NCBI RefSeq assembly: GCF_004522105.1
Contig: NZ_SPUJ01000004.1
Location: 248,001-312,000, forward strand
Length of the DNA: 64,000 bases
Source of the DNA: Nocardioides sp. 1609
GTDB lineage: Bacteria; Actinomycetota; Actinomycetes; Propionibacteriales; Nocardioidaceae
Direction: 5' to 3'
Shown here: positions 16,872-24,757 of the stretch, in pieces
How the letters are laid out: each line of letters starts with the position of its first letter
Position numbering within the stretch: the stretch's first letter is position 1
Notes under the pieces: generated by a model
The model's database searches: none
The model's input: the letters and a program-made list of their open reading frames with translations, nothing else
What the model was told of the DNA's origin: nothing
Translations under genes and position numbers: made by a program

Positions 16872-17527
16872 TGGCGGAGCTGGAGAAGGCGTTCCTCGAG
16901 ATCGAGGGCGGCGCGAAGGTGCCGTGCCTCTACAACCCCGAGACCCTGAGCGTCGGTCGCCGCAACAACTGGACCTCCAACCCGATGCCCGGCAAGGGCG
17001 TCCCGACGCTGCAGTACGCCGGCGCCACGTCCGGGTGGATGCGCCTCGACCTGGTCTTCGACACGACCTCCGACGGCACCCCGGTCAGCGTCCACACCGG
17101 CAAGATCCTGGGCCTGATGGACGTCGACCCGAACCTGCCGGGCAGCGACGAGACCTCCAACAACCTGCGACCGCCGACGCTGACCTTCCACTGGGGGGAC
17201 CTGCACTCCTTCACCGCCGTCGTGGAGGACCTGCGCCTGACGTTCACCTACTTCTCCTCCTCGGGGGTGCCGCTGCGGGCCCGGATGCTGCTGGAGCTGC
17301 GGCAGTACGAGGAGTCGCAGGCCTTCGGGCCGCAGAACCCCACCTCCGGCACGCCGAAGCCGCACCGCACGCACCGGGTGCTGCCCGGTGAGACGCTCGA
17401 CCGGATCAGCGCCCGCTACTACGGCAACGCCACCCGGTGGCGGATGCTCGCCGACGCCAACGGTCTGCAGGACCCGCTCGCGGTCCGTCCGGGCACCATC
17501 CTGGACATCCCCCGGCTGGAGAACTGA
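16871..17527 (+). CDS. LysM-domain CIS baseplate protein (Afp7/Pvc7-like)
   Basis: A 218-aa protein. The N-terminal ~160 residues are the eCIS/phage gp53-like module (LEIEGGAKVPCLYNPETLSVGR, NPMPGKGVPTLQYAG, LVFDTTSDGTPV, LTFHWGDLHSFTAVVEDL, LTFTYFSSSGVPLRARM). The C-terminal LysM (THRVLPGETLDRISARYYGN, WRMLADANGLQDPLAVRPG) is single. It lies at the spike-tube junction in eCIS baseplates. ATG 16871 overlaps the previous stop (TGATG), and its own stop overlaps the spike ATG the same way. Confidence 0.92.
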   Translation: MAELEKAFLEIEGGAKVPCLYNPETLSVGRRNNWTSNPMPGKGVPTLQYAGATSGWMRLDLVFDTTSDGTPVSVHTGKILGLMDVDPNLPGSDETSNNLRPPTLTFHWGDLHSFTAVVEDLRLTFTYFSSSGVPLRARMLLELRQYEESQAFGPQNPTSGTPKPHRTHRVLPGETLDRISARYYGNATRWRMLADANGLQDPLAVRPGTILDIPRLEN

Positions 17528-19293
17528 TGGGTGCCGAGCTCGGCGTCGCGCCCACCGTGAAGGTGAAGGGCAGCCCGCTGCAGTCGACGTGGCTGGACCT
17601 GCTCTCGAGCATCCGGATCGACCTCGCGGTCGGCCTGTCCGGTCGGACCGTGCTGCGCTTCCGGGACCGGGGGTTCGCGCTGTCGACGTCCCAGCAGTTC
17701 GCGATGGGCGTGGAGGTCGAGATCACCGCGGGGGGCAACCAGCTGATGATCGGGGAGGTGACCGGCGTCGTCCTCGAGCAGGCGGCCGGGCAGACGCCCG
17801 TGCTCGTGGTCACCGTCGACGACCGGGCGTGCCGGCTCAACGGCTCGACGAAGAACCGCACGTTCCTCAACCAGACCTACACCGACGTGGTGAGGAAGAT
17901 CGTCGGCGAGACGGGCCTCTCGATGGGGACCGTGCCCGCGACCAACCCGGCGCACCCCTACCAGCTCCAGACCGGGAGCAACCTGGCCTTCCTGAACGCC
18001 ATCTGCTCCCGCGCCGGGCTCGCGTGGTGGGTCGAGGGCGTGGCCCTGAACGTCGTCCCGGTCGGCACCGCGGGCGCGACGGTGCCGCTGGCGCTCGGCA
18101 CCGACGACCTCACGTCGTTCTCGGTGCGCGCCACCAACACCGGTCCGGCGCAGGTCGTCGTGCGCGGCTGGAACCCCGACCAGCAGGCGGTCGTCAGCGG
18201 CGAGCACACCACGAGCGTCACCGGGGAGTCCGCCTTCGTCGCCAAGGCCGCCGGCCGCGACGCGCGCCCCTCGCGCGGCGCCACCGACGTCATCCTGGCG
18301 GCGCCCGCGCTCGACGCGGGGGAGGCCGGCACGATGGCCAAGGCCCGGTTCGCGGAGGCGAGCTCCGCGGCCGTCGTCGCCAAGGGCGGCGGCGCGATCA
18401 ACTCCAGGATCAAGCTCTACGACAAGGTCAAGATCTCGAACGCAGGTCCGGCGTCCGGCTCCTATCTCGTCACCGGCCTCGAGCACGTCTACAGCCACTC
18501 CGCCGGGTTCCGGACCCACTTCACCGCCGGGCCGGTCCGCCCTGCCGGCCTCGTCGACCTGCTCGGGACGCCGCCCCCCGACTCGGGGATGGCCGTCAGC
18601 GGCGTCCTCGCCGCGGTCGTCACGAACCTCAAGGACCCCGACAACAAGGGCCGGATCGCCGTGAAGTACTCCGCCGTCTCCGAGCAGGTCGAGTCGGCCT
18701 GGGCGCGGATGGTAGTCCTCGGCGCCGGCAAGGACCGCGGGATGCTCTTCTACCCCGAGGTCGGCGACGAGGTGCTGATCGCCTTCGAGAACGGCGACAC
18801 CCGCCGTCCCGTCGTCCTCGGGGGGCTCTTCTCGGCCAAGAACACCCTCCCGGTCGGCAGCGGCGCGGCCGTCGACAACAACAAGATCAAGTACCGCCGG
18901 ATCACCTCGCGGCTCGGTCACATGGTCGAGCTCGCCGACGGCGAGCAGCCCGGCGAGCAGCACATCCTGCTGCAGCACAAGGAGAAGAAGCACCAGATCA
19001 AGATCTCCGGCGAGGAGGTCGAGGTGATCTCCGACGGGCTGCCGATCACCCTGTCGAACGGTCAGGCGAAGGTGATCCTGGCCAAGAACGGCGACATCAC
19101 CCTCGACGGCAACAACATCGAGATCAAGGCGAAGGCGGCGATCAAGGTCACCGCCAACGGCCAGGTCGCGATCAAGGGCACGGCGGGCACCGAGGTCGGC
19201 GGCGCCTCGGTGAAGGTGAAGGCCGACGGCCTGGCCTCGGTCGAGGCGAGCGGCCCGCTCACCCTCAAGGGCGCGCTGGTGGCGATCAACTGA
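17527..19293 (+). CDS. VgrG/gpD-like spike protein
   Basis: A 588-aa spike protein. Residues 1-340 are the late-control-gene-D fold (RIDLAVGLSGRTVLRFRD, RTFLNQTYTDVVRKIVGETG, NLAFLNAICSRAGLAWWVEG). An OB-fold follows (VVTNLKDPDNKGRIAVKY, ARMVVLGAGKDRGMLFYPE, GDEVLIAFENGDTRRPVVLG). The C-terminal part is a repeated beta-helix (KHQIKISGEEVEVISDG, NIEIKAKAAIKVTANGQ, AGTEVGGASVKVKADGLA). The trimer forms the needle below the PAAR-like tip. Coupled by TGATG to the LysM gene before it and by TGATG to gp25 after it. No extra C-terminal effector domain is seen. Confidence 0.93.
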   Translation: MGAELGVAPTVKVKGSPLQSTWLDLLSSIRIDLAVGLSGRTVLRFRDRGFALSTSQQFAMGVEVEITAGGNQLMIGEVTGVVLEQAAGQTPVLVVTVDDRACRLNGSTKNRTFLNQTYTDVVRKIVGETGLSMGTVPATNPAHPYQLQTGSNLAFLNAICSRAGLAWWVEGVALNVVPVGTAGATVPLALGTDDLTSFSVRATNTGPAQVVVRGWNPDQQAVVSGEHTTSVTGESAFVAKAAGRDARPSRGATDVILAAPALDAGEAGTMAKARFAEASSAAVVAKGGGAINSRIKLYDKVKISNAGPASGSYLVTGLEHVYSHSAGFRTHFTAGPVRPAGLVDLLGTPPPDSGMAVSGVLAAVVTNLKDPDNKGRIAVKYSAVSEQVESAWARMVVLGAGKDRGMLFYPEVGDEVLIAFENGDTRRPVVLGGLFSAKNTLPVGSGAAVDNNKIKYRRITSRLGHMVELADGEQPGEQHILLQHKEKKHQIKISGEEVEVISDGLPITLSNGQAKVILAKNGDITLDGNNIEIKAKAAIKVTANGQVAIKGTAGTEVGGASVKVKADGLASVEASGPLTLKGALVAIN

Positions 19294-19727
19294 TGAGCGA
19301 GCTGGCAGTGCCGGGTGGGCCCGGCGACGAGACGTCGTTCATCGGCCGCGGCTTCGGCTGGCCGCTGGGTGTCGACCACACCGGCTCGATCCGGCTGTCG
19401 AACGGCGTCCCCGAGCTGGACCGCTCGATCGAGATGGTGCTGATGACCGCGCCGGGGGAGCGGCTGATGCGGCCCCAGTTCGGCTGCCGGATCTGGGACC
19501 TGCTCTTCGAGCCGGTCACCGCGAACCTGCTCGGCCTGATCAACCAGGCCGTGCGCGACGCCCTGGCCCAGTGGGAGCCGCGCATCACCGTCGAGGAGGT
19601 CACCAGCGTCGGTGACGACTCCTCGTCCTCCCTGGTCAACATCCACATCGGCTACCGCGTCCGCTCCACCAACGACCGCCGCAACCTCGTCTACCCGTTC
19701 TACGTCATCCCGCACGACGCCGAATAG
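19293..19727 (+). CDS. gp25-like baseplate wedge protein
   Basis: A 144-aa protein of the GPW/gp25 family. Markers are FIGRGFGWPLGVDHTGSI, ELDRSIEMVLMTAPGERLMRP, FGCRIWDLLFEP and the C-terminal strands VNIHIGYRVRSTNDRRNLVYPFYV (two segments). It anchors the first sheath ring to the baseplate in phages, T6SS and eCIS. The EPR-type core (here PGERLMRPQFG) is present. Start codon overlaps the spike stop. Confidence 0.92.
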   Translation: MSELAVPGGPGDETSFIGRGFGWPLGVDHTGSIRLSNGVPELDRSIEMVLMTAPGERLMRPQFGCRIWDLLFEPVTANLLGLINQAVRDALAQWEPRITVEEVTSVGDDSSSSLVNIHIGYRVRSTNDRRNLVYPFYVIPHDAE

Positions 19728-19760
19728 CCGTCGCGAAGCCCAGTCAGGACACCCGAAGCC

Positions 19761-21713
19761 ATGCCCCTGCCGAGCCCGTCCCTCGACGACCGCACCTTCC
19801 AGGACATCGTCGACGAGGCCAAGCGGATGATCCCCCGCTTCTGCCCGGAGTGGACCAACCACAACGTCTCCGACCCCGGCGTCGCACTCATCGAGCTGTT
19901 CGCGTGGATGAGCGAGATGGTGCTCTACCGCGTCAACCAGGTGCCCGACCGGCTCTACACGCAGTTCCTCAACATGGTCGGGATCGAGCCGTTCCCGCCG
20001 TCGGTGGCCAGCACGAACCTCACGTTCTGGCTCTCCGCGGTGCTGGAGTCGGCGGTCGTGGTGCCCGCGGCCACCGAGGTGATGACCGTGTCGACCACGT
20101 CGGCCGCCGTGGACTCGGTGGTCTTCTCCACCGTCGACGAGCTGGTCATCGCGCCGCCGAGGCTCGAGCACGCCAAGGTGTCGACCGCCGTGGAGGGCAC
20201 GGTCACCGACGTGTGGGACGACCTCCGCTTCGGCACCGTCGGCGCCCGCGTCTTCGCCTCCTCGACGATGACGGTGGGTGACACGTTCTGCCTCGGCTTC
20301 CGCGACTCGCTGGCCGGGATGGTGCTGCGCCTGGCCGTCGAGGCCCAGGCCGAGGGCATCGGCGTCGACCCGCGCAACCCGCCGATCGCCTGGGAGGTCT
20401 GGAACGGCGAGGGCTGGCTCGCCACCGAGGTCTACGAGGACACCACCGGCGGTCTGAACCGGGCCGGCGAGATCGTGCTGATGGTCCCCGTCGAGCACCA
20501 GCCGATGAGCGTCGGCAACCAGTCGGCGTACTGGCTGCGGGCCCGGCTGCTGCCCACGGCGAACGGCCGGCCCACCTACCAGGCCTCGCCGCGGGTGCAG
20601 CGGATCGAGGTCTCCGCCCTGGGGGGCACGGTGCGCGCCGAGCACGCGGAGGAGGCCGCCGGCGAGCAGGTCGGCCGCAGCGACGGCGGCGCCGCGCAGC
20701 GCTTCTCGGTCTCGCACCGCCCCGTCCTCCCGCGCCGGGGCGACGAGGTGGTCCGCGTCGTCGACGGCACCGACGTCCAGGAGTGGACCGAGGTCGCCGA
20801 CTTCTCCGGCTCCACCCCGCGCGACCGGCACTACGTGTGGAACGACAGCGACGGCGAGATCCAGTTCGGCCCGCGGGTGCGCTACCCCGACGGGTCGGTG
20901 CGCCAGCACGGCGACATCCCTCGCGACGGCGCGATGATCGAGGTCAGCGGCTACCGCCACGGCGGTGGCTCGCGCGGCAACGTCGGCGCCCGCACGCTCA
21001 CCCTGCTGCGCTCGACGGTCCCGTTCGTCAGCGGCGTGGTCAACCTGCTGCCGGCGACCGGCGGCGTCGACGCGGAGAGCGTCGAGGAGGCCAAGATCCG
21101 CGGCCCGCTCACCCTGCGCACCGGCCAGCGCGCCGTCACCGCCCAGGACTACGAGCGGCTCACCATCGAGGCCTCGCCCGCGGTCGCCCGCGCCCGGTGC
21201 CGCTCGGCCCGGCGCGGCAACGGCACGGTGCAGCTGCTCGTCGTCCCCGAGGTGCGCGGGGAGCCCAGCGGCCACACGATCGACGACTACGCCATCTCCC
21301 AGCAGCTGATGGCCACCATCACCGACCACCTGGACGCCCACCGGGTCGTCGGCACCGCGGTCGAGGTGACCACGCCGTTCTACCAGGGCGTCTCGGTCGT
21401 CGCGCTCGTCCACGGCGCCCCCGGACGGCCCCAGGGCATCGTCAAGCAGCGGGCCGCGGAGGCGCTGGCCCGGTTCGTCAACCCGCTCCTCGGCGGGCCC
21501 GACGGCGCCGGCTGGCCCTTCGACGCCGACCTGAACGTCGCCACCGTCACCCAGCTGCTCGAGTCGGTCGAGGGCGTCGAGCGGGTGGAGGAGGCGCTGC
21601 TGTTCGAGTACGACCTGCGCACCGGACGCCGCCTCGGCGCGGCCAAGGACGTCATCCGGCTCGACCGCCAGTCGCTGTTCCTCTCGGCCTCGCACCAGGT
21701 GGTGGTGCGATGA
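19761..21713 (+). CDS. Baseplate J-like protein (Afp11-like)
   Basis: A 650-aa baseplate assembly protein of the eCIS/gpJ type. The N-terminus RTFQDIVDEAKRMIPRFCPEW, then SDPGVALIELFAWMSEMVLYRVNQVP, is the highly conserved entry motif. A beta-rich central region follows (VFSTVDELVI, YWLRARLLPTANGRPTYQASP, GEIQFGPRVRYPDGS). The C-terminal third has the J signature (INLLPATGG-type turn, GPLTLRTGQRAVTAQDYERLTIEA, VQLLVVPEVRGEP, ADLNVATVTQLLESVEGVERVEE). The length is shorter than Afp11 of Serratia, as in other actinobacterial CIS. Its stop overlaps the next gene (ATGA). Confidence 0.92.
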   Translation: MPLPSPSLDDRTFQDIVDEAKRMIPRFCPEWTNHNVSDPGVALIELFAWMSEMVLYRVNQVPDRLYTQFLNMVGIEPFPPSVASTNLTFWLSAVLESAVVVPAATEVMTVSTTSAAVDSVVFSTVDELVIAPPRLEHAKVSTAVEGTVTDVWDDLRFGTVGARVFASSTMTVGDTFCLGFRDSLAGMVLRLAVEAQAEGIGVDPRNPPIAWEVWNGEGWLATEVYEDTTGGLNRAGEIVLMVPVEHQPMSVGNQSAYWLRARLLPTANGRPTYQASPRVQRIEVSALGGTVRAEHAEEAAGEQVGRSDGGAAQRFSVSHRPVLPRRGDEVVRVVDGTDVQEWTEVADFSGSTPRDRHYVWNDSDGEIQFGPRVRYPDGSVRQHGDIPRDGAMIEVSGYRHGGGSRGNVGARTLTLLRSTVPFVSGVVNLLPATGGVDAESVEEAKIRGPLTLRTGQRAVTAQDYERLTIEASPAVARARCRSARRGNGTVQLLVVPEVRGEPSGHTIDDYAISQQLMATITDHLDAHRVVGTAVEVTTPFYQGVSVVALVHGAPGRPQGIVKQRAAEALARFVNPLLGGPDGAGWPFDADLNVATVTQLLESVEGVERVEEALLFEYDLRTGRRLGAAKDVIRLDRQSLFLSASHQVVVR

Positions 21714-22297
21714 GTGCCCTGGTCAAGGTCGCCTCGGCCGGCCTGACCCGGCCACGCACGCCGCGCCGTCCCGATGACTGGATGCTGCGCCAGCTGCCGG
21801 TGCAGATGCTCAGCCACGACTTCTTCGTCCGGTTCGTCTCGATCTTCCAGGAGCTCGGCAGCACCCTCCTCGAGGACGCCGACGGCGTCGAGCACGCCGT
21901 CGACCTCACGATCGCGCCGGAGAGCTCGATCGCCTGGCTCGGGTCGTGGATCGGGGTGGACAAGCTCGACAACTCCATGCCGGAGGCGCTGCGGCGCCGT
22001 ATCGTGGCGACCGCGGCTCGCACCCTCTCCACGAGGGGCACGGTCGCCGGGCTTACGTCGTTCCTCGAGCTCCTCAGCGGCTCGTCCGCCGAGGTCGTCG
22101 AGGGGGGCGGGATCTGGCGGGCGGGTGAGGTGCCCGACGACACGGCGTGGGTGCGGATGCGGGTCGCACGGACCGGTTCTCTCGACGAGGCCGCGTTCGT
22201 CGACATGGTGCGCGACGAGATCCCGGCCCACGTGACGGCCGAGCTCTGGGTCGCGGACCGTCAGGTGTGGAACTCCGAACAGGACGAGGAATGGTGA
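21710..22297 (+). CDS. Phage tail protein I / Afp12-like baseplate protein
   Basis: A 195-aa protein of the P2 gpI-like family in eCIS form. Motifs are DDWMLRQLPVQMLSHDFFVRFVSIFQEL, then AWLGSWIGVDKLDNSMPEALRRRIVATAARTLSTRGTVAGLTSFLELLSG, here quoted only as landmarks (WLGSWIGV, STRGTVAGL). The late domain DTAWVRMRVARTG and IPAHVTAELWV is typical. It joins J and gp25 in the wedge. ATG 21710 overlaps the previous stop, and its own end overlaps the zinc-ribbon start by 7 bp. Confidence 0.85.
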   Translation: MSALVKVASAGLTRPRTPRRPDDWMLRQLPVQMLSHDFFVRFVSIFQELGSTLLEDADGVEHAVDLTIAPESSIAWLGSWIGVDKLDNSMPEALRRRIVATAARTLSTRGTVAGLTSFLELLSGSSAEVVEGGGIWRAGEVPDDTAWVRMRVARTGSLDEAAFVDMVRDEIPAHVTAELWVADRQVWNSEQDEEW

Positions 22298-22881
22298 CCA
22301 TGCGCGTCGACGGGCAGGCCGACCCCGGCGAGGGTCTGGGAGGGCCGGTCAAGCCGGCCGCCCCCGAGCCGCCGGCCACGCAGACCCAGGGTCTCCCCGT
22401 CGTCCCGGTCGTGGCCGAGGGGTACGAGCAGTCCACGCACGCGGTGGGTCGGTCGGTGACGTGCCCCGAGTGCGGCGCGGTCGCCGAGATCACCGTCAAC
22501 CGGCGCGAGTCGCACGACTTCTGCCCGCGCTGCGACTTCCCGCTCTTCTGGACGCCGGCCCAGCTGGTGCTCAGCGACGCCGAGTCCGCGACCCAGGCGC
22601 TGCGCCGTCTTCCCGGCACCGGCGGCCGCGTCACCGTCGGCTCGCTGGCCTGCCCGCACTGCGCGGAGGCCAACCCGATCACCGGGTCGCTCTGCCTGCG
22701 CTGCGGCGGCGACCTTCACCCGGTCGCGCCCCCGCCCGCCCCCGCCCCCGCGCCGGTCGTCGTCGCCCCGCCGCCGCCCGCGGCCGAGCCGGAGCGCAGC
22801 ATCCCGCTGTGGTGGTGGGTGCTCGGCACCATCACGGTGTTCCTGCTGGTCGCGGTGGTCGTCGTCCTGGTCCAGCGCTGA
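22291..22881 (+). CDS. Tail-anchored zinc-ribbon membrane protein at the end of the CIS operon
   Basis: A 196-aa protein with two zinc ribbons: CPECGAVAE...CPRC (about residues 53-75) and CPHCAEANPITGSLCLRC. A Pro/Ala linker (PPPAPAPAPVVVAPPPP) follows, then one C-terminal membrane helix (LWWWVLGTITVFLLVAVVVV) with only a few residues after it, so it is tail-anchored with the ribbons in the cytoplasm. The ATG at 22291 overlaps the previous stop by 7 bp, and a hairpin follows the stop. It may tether or sense the particle at the membrane (inference). A membrane partner for cytoplasmic Streptomyces CIS is established in principle, but I cannot show homology. Confidence 0.78.
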   Translation: MVTMRVDGQADPGEGLGGPVKPAAPEPPATQTQGLPVVPVVAEGYEQSTHAVGRSVTCPECGAVAEITVNRRESHDFCPRCDFPLFWTPAQLVLSDAESATQALRRLPGTGGRVTVGSLACPHCAEANPITGSLCLRCGGDLHPVAPPPAPAPAPVVVAPPPPAAEPERSIPLWWWVLGTITVFLLVAVVVVLVQR

Positions 22882-22900
22882 CGCTGGTCCCCGTGCGGGT

Positions 22901-22920
22901 CTCCCCGGCCGCCCGGGGAG
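22901..22920. terminator. Hairpin between convergent CIS operon and xre gene
   Basis: Perfect 8-bp stem CTCCCCGG / CCGGGGAG with loop CCGC, 19 bp after the zinc-ribbon stop and 32 bp from the convergent xre stop. There is no U-tract, as is common in high-GC actinobacteria. Probably a bidirectional terminator. Confidence 0.6.
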
Positions 22921-22952
22921 CCTGCCGGTCGGCGCCGGGCCGCGCGGGCGAC

Positions 22953-23159
22953 TCAGTCCTGCTCCCAGCGCAACAGGTCGCCCGGCTGGCAGTCGAGCAC
23001 CTCGCACAGCGCCTCGAGCGTGTTGAACCGGACGGCCTTGGCGCGGCCGTTCTTGAGGACGGCGAGGTTGGCCGGGGTGATGCCGACCCGGGCGGCGAGC
23101 GCGCCGACGCTCATCTTGCGGCGGGCCAGCATCACGTCGATGTCGACGACGATCGCCAT
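22953..23159 (-). CDS. Small XRE-family regulator (YozG-like)
   Basis: A 68-aa Cro/C1 helix-turn-helix protein: VDIDVMLARRKMSVGALAAR, VGITPANLAVLKNGRAKAVRF, TLEALCEVLDCQPGDLLRWEQD. The ATG at 23159 overlaps the stop of the DUF2975 membrane protein gene (ATGA). DUF2975 plus small XRE pairs are widespread and are thought to act as one regulatory/membrane unit. Confidence 0.9.
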   Translation of the reverse strand: MAIVVDIDVMLARRKMSVGALAARVGITPANLAVLKNGRAKAVRFNTLEALCEVLDCQPGDLLRWEQD

Positions 23160-23626
23160 CAGATGACGGCCTCGAGCTCGGTGCGCATGGCGGTGGCCTG
23201 CACGAGCAGCGCGCGCATCACGAGGACGGTGAGCGCCGCGCCGGCGACCAGGACGCCGAGGCCGCCCAGGAGGAGCACCACCCCGGGAGCGACGTCCTCG
23301 CCCGGCGCCAGGACGACGCCGAGCGCGAGGGCGAGGAGCGCGGCGGCCGCGATCGAGCCGATCAGGACGTCGACGAGGCGGAACGCCGCGTCGGAGAAGA
23401 CCGTGTCGCCGCGCACCATCGTGACCAGGCGCCAGACGCAGACCATCGCGACCTGGATCGTGACGATGCCGAGGAGCACGATGGCGACCACCGGCCAGCG
23501 CACGGCGGCGTCCGCGCCCTCGAGGTCGACCGCGAGCAGCGGAACCATGACCGCCTGGACGACGAGCGAGCCGGCAAGCCCGCAGGCCAGGACGAGGCGG
23601 AGCAGCGTGGTGGTGATCGATCCCAT
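23159..23626 (-). CDS. DUF2975 membrane protein
   Basis: A 155-aa protein with four predicted membrane helices: LLRLVLACGLAGSLVVQAV, VAIVLLGIVTIQVAMVCVW, LIGSIAAAALLALALGVVL and VLLLGGLGVLVAGAALTVLV. The conserved VTMVRGDTVFSDAAFRLVD segment sits between helices 2 and 3. It is translationally coupled to the XRE gene. Function not known. Start ATG 23626. Confidence 0.87.
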   Translation of the reverse strand: MGSITTTLLRLVLACGLAGSLVVQAVMVPLLAVDLEGADAAVRWPVVAIVLLGIVTIQVAMVCVWRLVTMVRGDTVFSDAAFRLVDVLIGSIAAAALLALALGVVLAPGEDVAPGVVLLLGGLGVLVAGAALTVLVMRALLVQATAMRTELEAVI

Positions 23627-23660
23627 GTCGATGCCTTTCGGTCGGGAGACGATGACAACC

Positions 23661-23680
23661 TATCGAATGTCGATCGATTA
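23661..23680. promoter_or_regulatory. Possible XRE operator upstream of the DUF2975 gene
   Basis: An unusually AT-rich island holds overlapping palindromes: ATCGA-ATG-TCGAT (23662-23674) and TCGATCGA (23670-23677). It lies 35-54 bp upstream of the DUF2975 start, where an autoregulatory XRE protein would be expected to bind. No protein-DNA evidence. Confidence 0.4.
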
Positions 23681-23766
23681 CGCCAGTGGGTCGGGGTGCG
23701 TCGCACCAGCGCCGGAGGAGGTCGGCCGCCTCGTCCGTGCCGACGGCGCGTGCCATGGTGGTGGGC

Positions 23767-24681
23767 ATGACTGAGAGTGCTGCTGCCCCCGTCGTCGTGG
23801 TCACCGGGGCGAACGGGTTCGTCGGCTCCCACGTGTGCGCCGCGCTGGTCGAGCGGGGCGCACGCGTGCGGGCCGTCGTCCGCCGTGCCGGGACGGCGCC
23901 CGACCTGCCCGGCGTCGAGGAGGCGGTGGGGGAGTTCTCCGACCCGGAGGTCGCGCGCAGCGTGGTCGAGGGTGTGGCCGCCGTGGTCACCACGGTGCAC
24001 CCGATGGGCAGCGACCGGGAGACCCAGCAGCGGATCGGGGTCGAGGGCACGACGACCATCGCCCGGGCCGCCGCCGCCGCGGGCGTCGAGCGGTTCGTGC
24101 ACGTCTCGACCGCGTCGGTCTACGACCGCTCGGCCGCGGCCGGCGACATCGACGAGGACGCCAGGCTCGCCCCCGACGACGGCGACGACTACTCGGTGAC
24201 CAAGCGTGACACCGATGTCGCGCTCGCCGCCGTCGACGGGACGACCCGCGTGCTGGTCCGTCCGCCCGCCATCCTCGGCCCCGGGGAGACCTCGATCTGG
24301 AACACCCTGCGGCCCGCCGACCTGCGCGACGACGAGAGCCAGCGCCACGACGTCCCCGACCGGACCTTCGCCTGGGTCCACGTCGTCGACCTCGCGTCCT
24401 TCACCGCCGACCTGGCCGTCGGGCGGATCGCCACCGCCGACGACGCCGCGGCCGGTCCGCTCGCCGGCGGCTGCACCCCGGTCAACCTGGCGGCCGCGCC
24501 GGCCACCCAGCGCGACTACTACGACACCGTCTGCGCCGCCCTCGGCGTCGACCCCGTCTGGGACGACGGCCCGGCCTGGACCGGCCGGATCGTCGCCGAC
24601 CGGGCGCACGGCTGGGGCTGGCGGCCCAGGGTCGACCGGGACCGCGCGTTCACCGAGATCGCGGCCGGCCTGCGCGGCTGA
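23767..24681 (+). CDS. NAD-dependent epimerase/dehydratase (extended SDR)
   Basis: A 304-aa extended short-chain dehydrogenase. The dinucleotide motif is VVVTGANGFVGSHV; the mid-region has VVTTVHPMGS and GTTTIARAAAAAGVERFVHVS; the catalytic Tyr-Lys pair is YSVTK; PPAILGPGE is typical of the family. Substrate unknown; closest in style to NAD-dependent sugar epimerase/dihydroflavonol-reductase-like enzymes. Single gene, divergent from the XRE/DUF2975 pair; tandem repeats follow its stop. Confidence 0.85.
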   Translation: MTESAAAPVVVVTGANGFVGSHVCAALVERGARVRAVVRRAGTAPDLPGVEEAVGEFSDPEVARSVVEGVAAVVTTVHPMGSDRETQQRIGVEGTTTIARAAAAAGVERFVHVSTASVYDRSAAAGDIDEDARLAPDDGDDYSVTKRDTDVALAAVDGTTRVLVRPPAILGPGETSIWNTLRPADLRDDESQRHDVPDRTFAWVHVVDLASFTADLAVGRIATADDAAAGPLAGGCTPVNLAAAPATQRDYYDTVCAALGVDPVWDDGPAWTGRIVADRAHGWGWRPRVDRDRAFTEIAAGLRG

Positions 24682-24753
24682 CCGGGATCCCCGTCGTCCG
24701 GGATCCCCGTCGTCCGGGATCCCCGTCGTCCGGGATCCCCGTCGTCCGGGATC
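24682..24753. repeat. 16-bp tandem repeat CCGGGATCCCCGTCGT x 4.5
   Basis: Four full copies of CCGGGATCCCCGTCGT plus a partial fifth occupy the whole gap between the convergent epimerase and SDR stops. Each unit contains the palindrome GGGATCCC, so the array can form several alternative hairpins and may act as a bidirectional terminator. Confidence 0.85.
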
Positions 24754-24757
24754 TGCG

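Noticed and set aside
9637-22881. A complete prophage
   Set aside because: There is no capsid, portal, terminase, integrase or lysis gene; the set and order are those of a contractile injection system.
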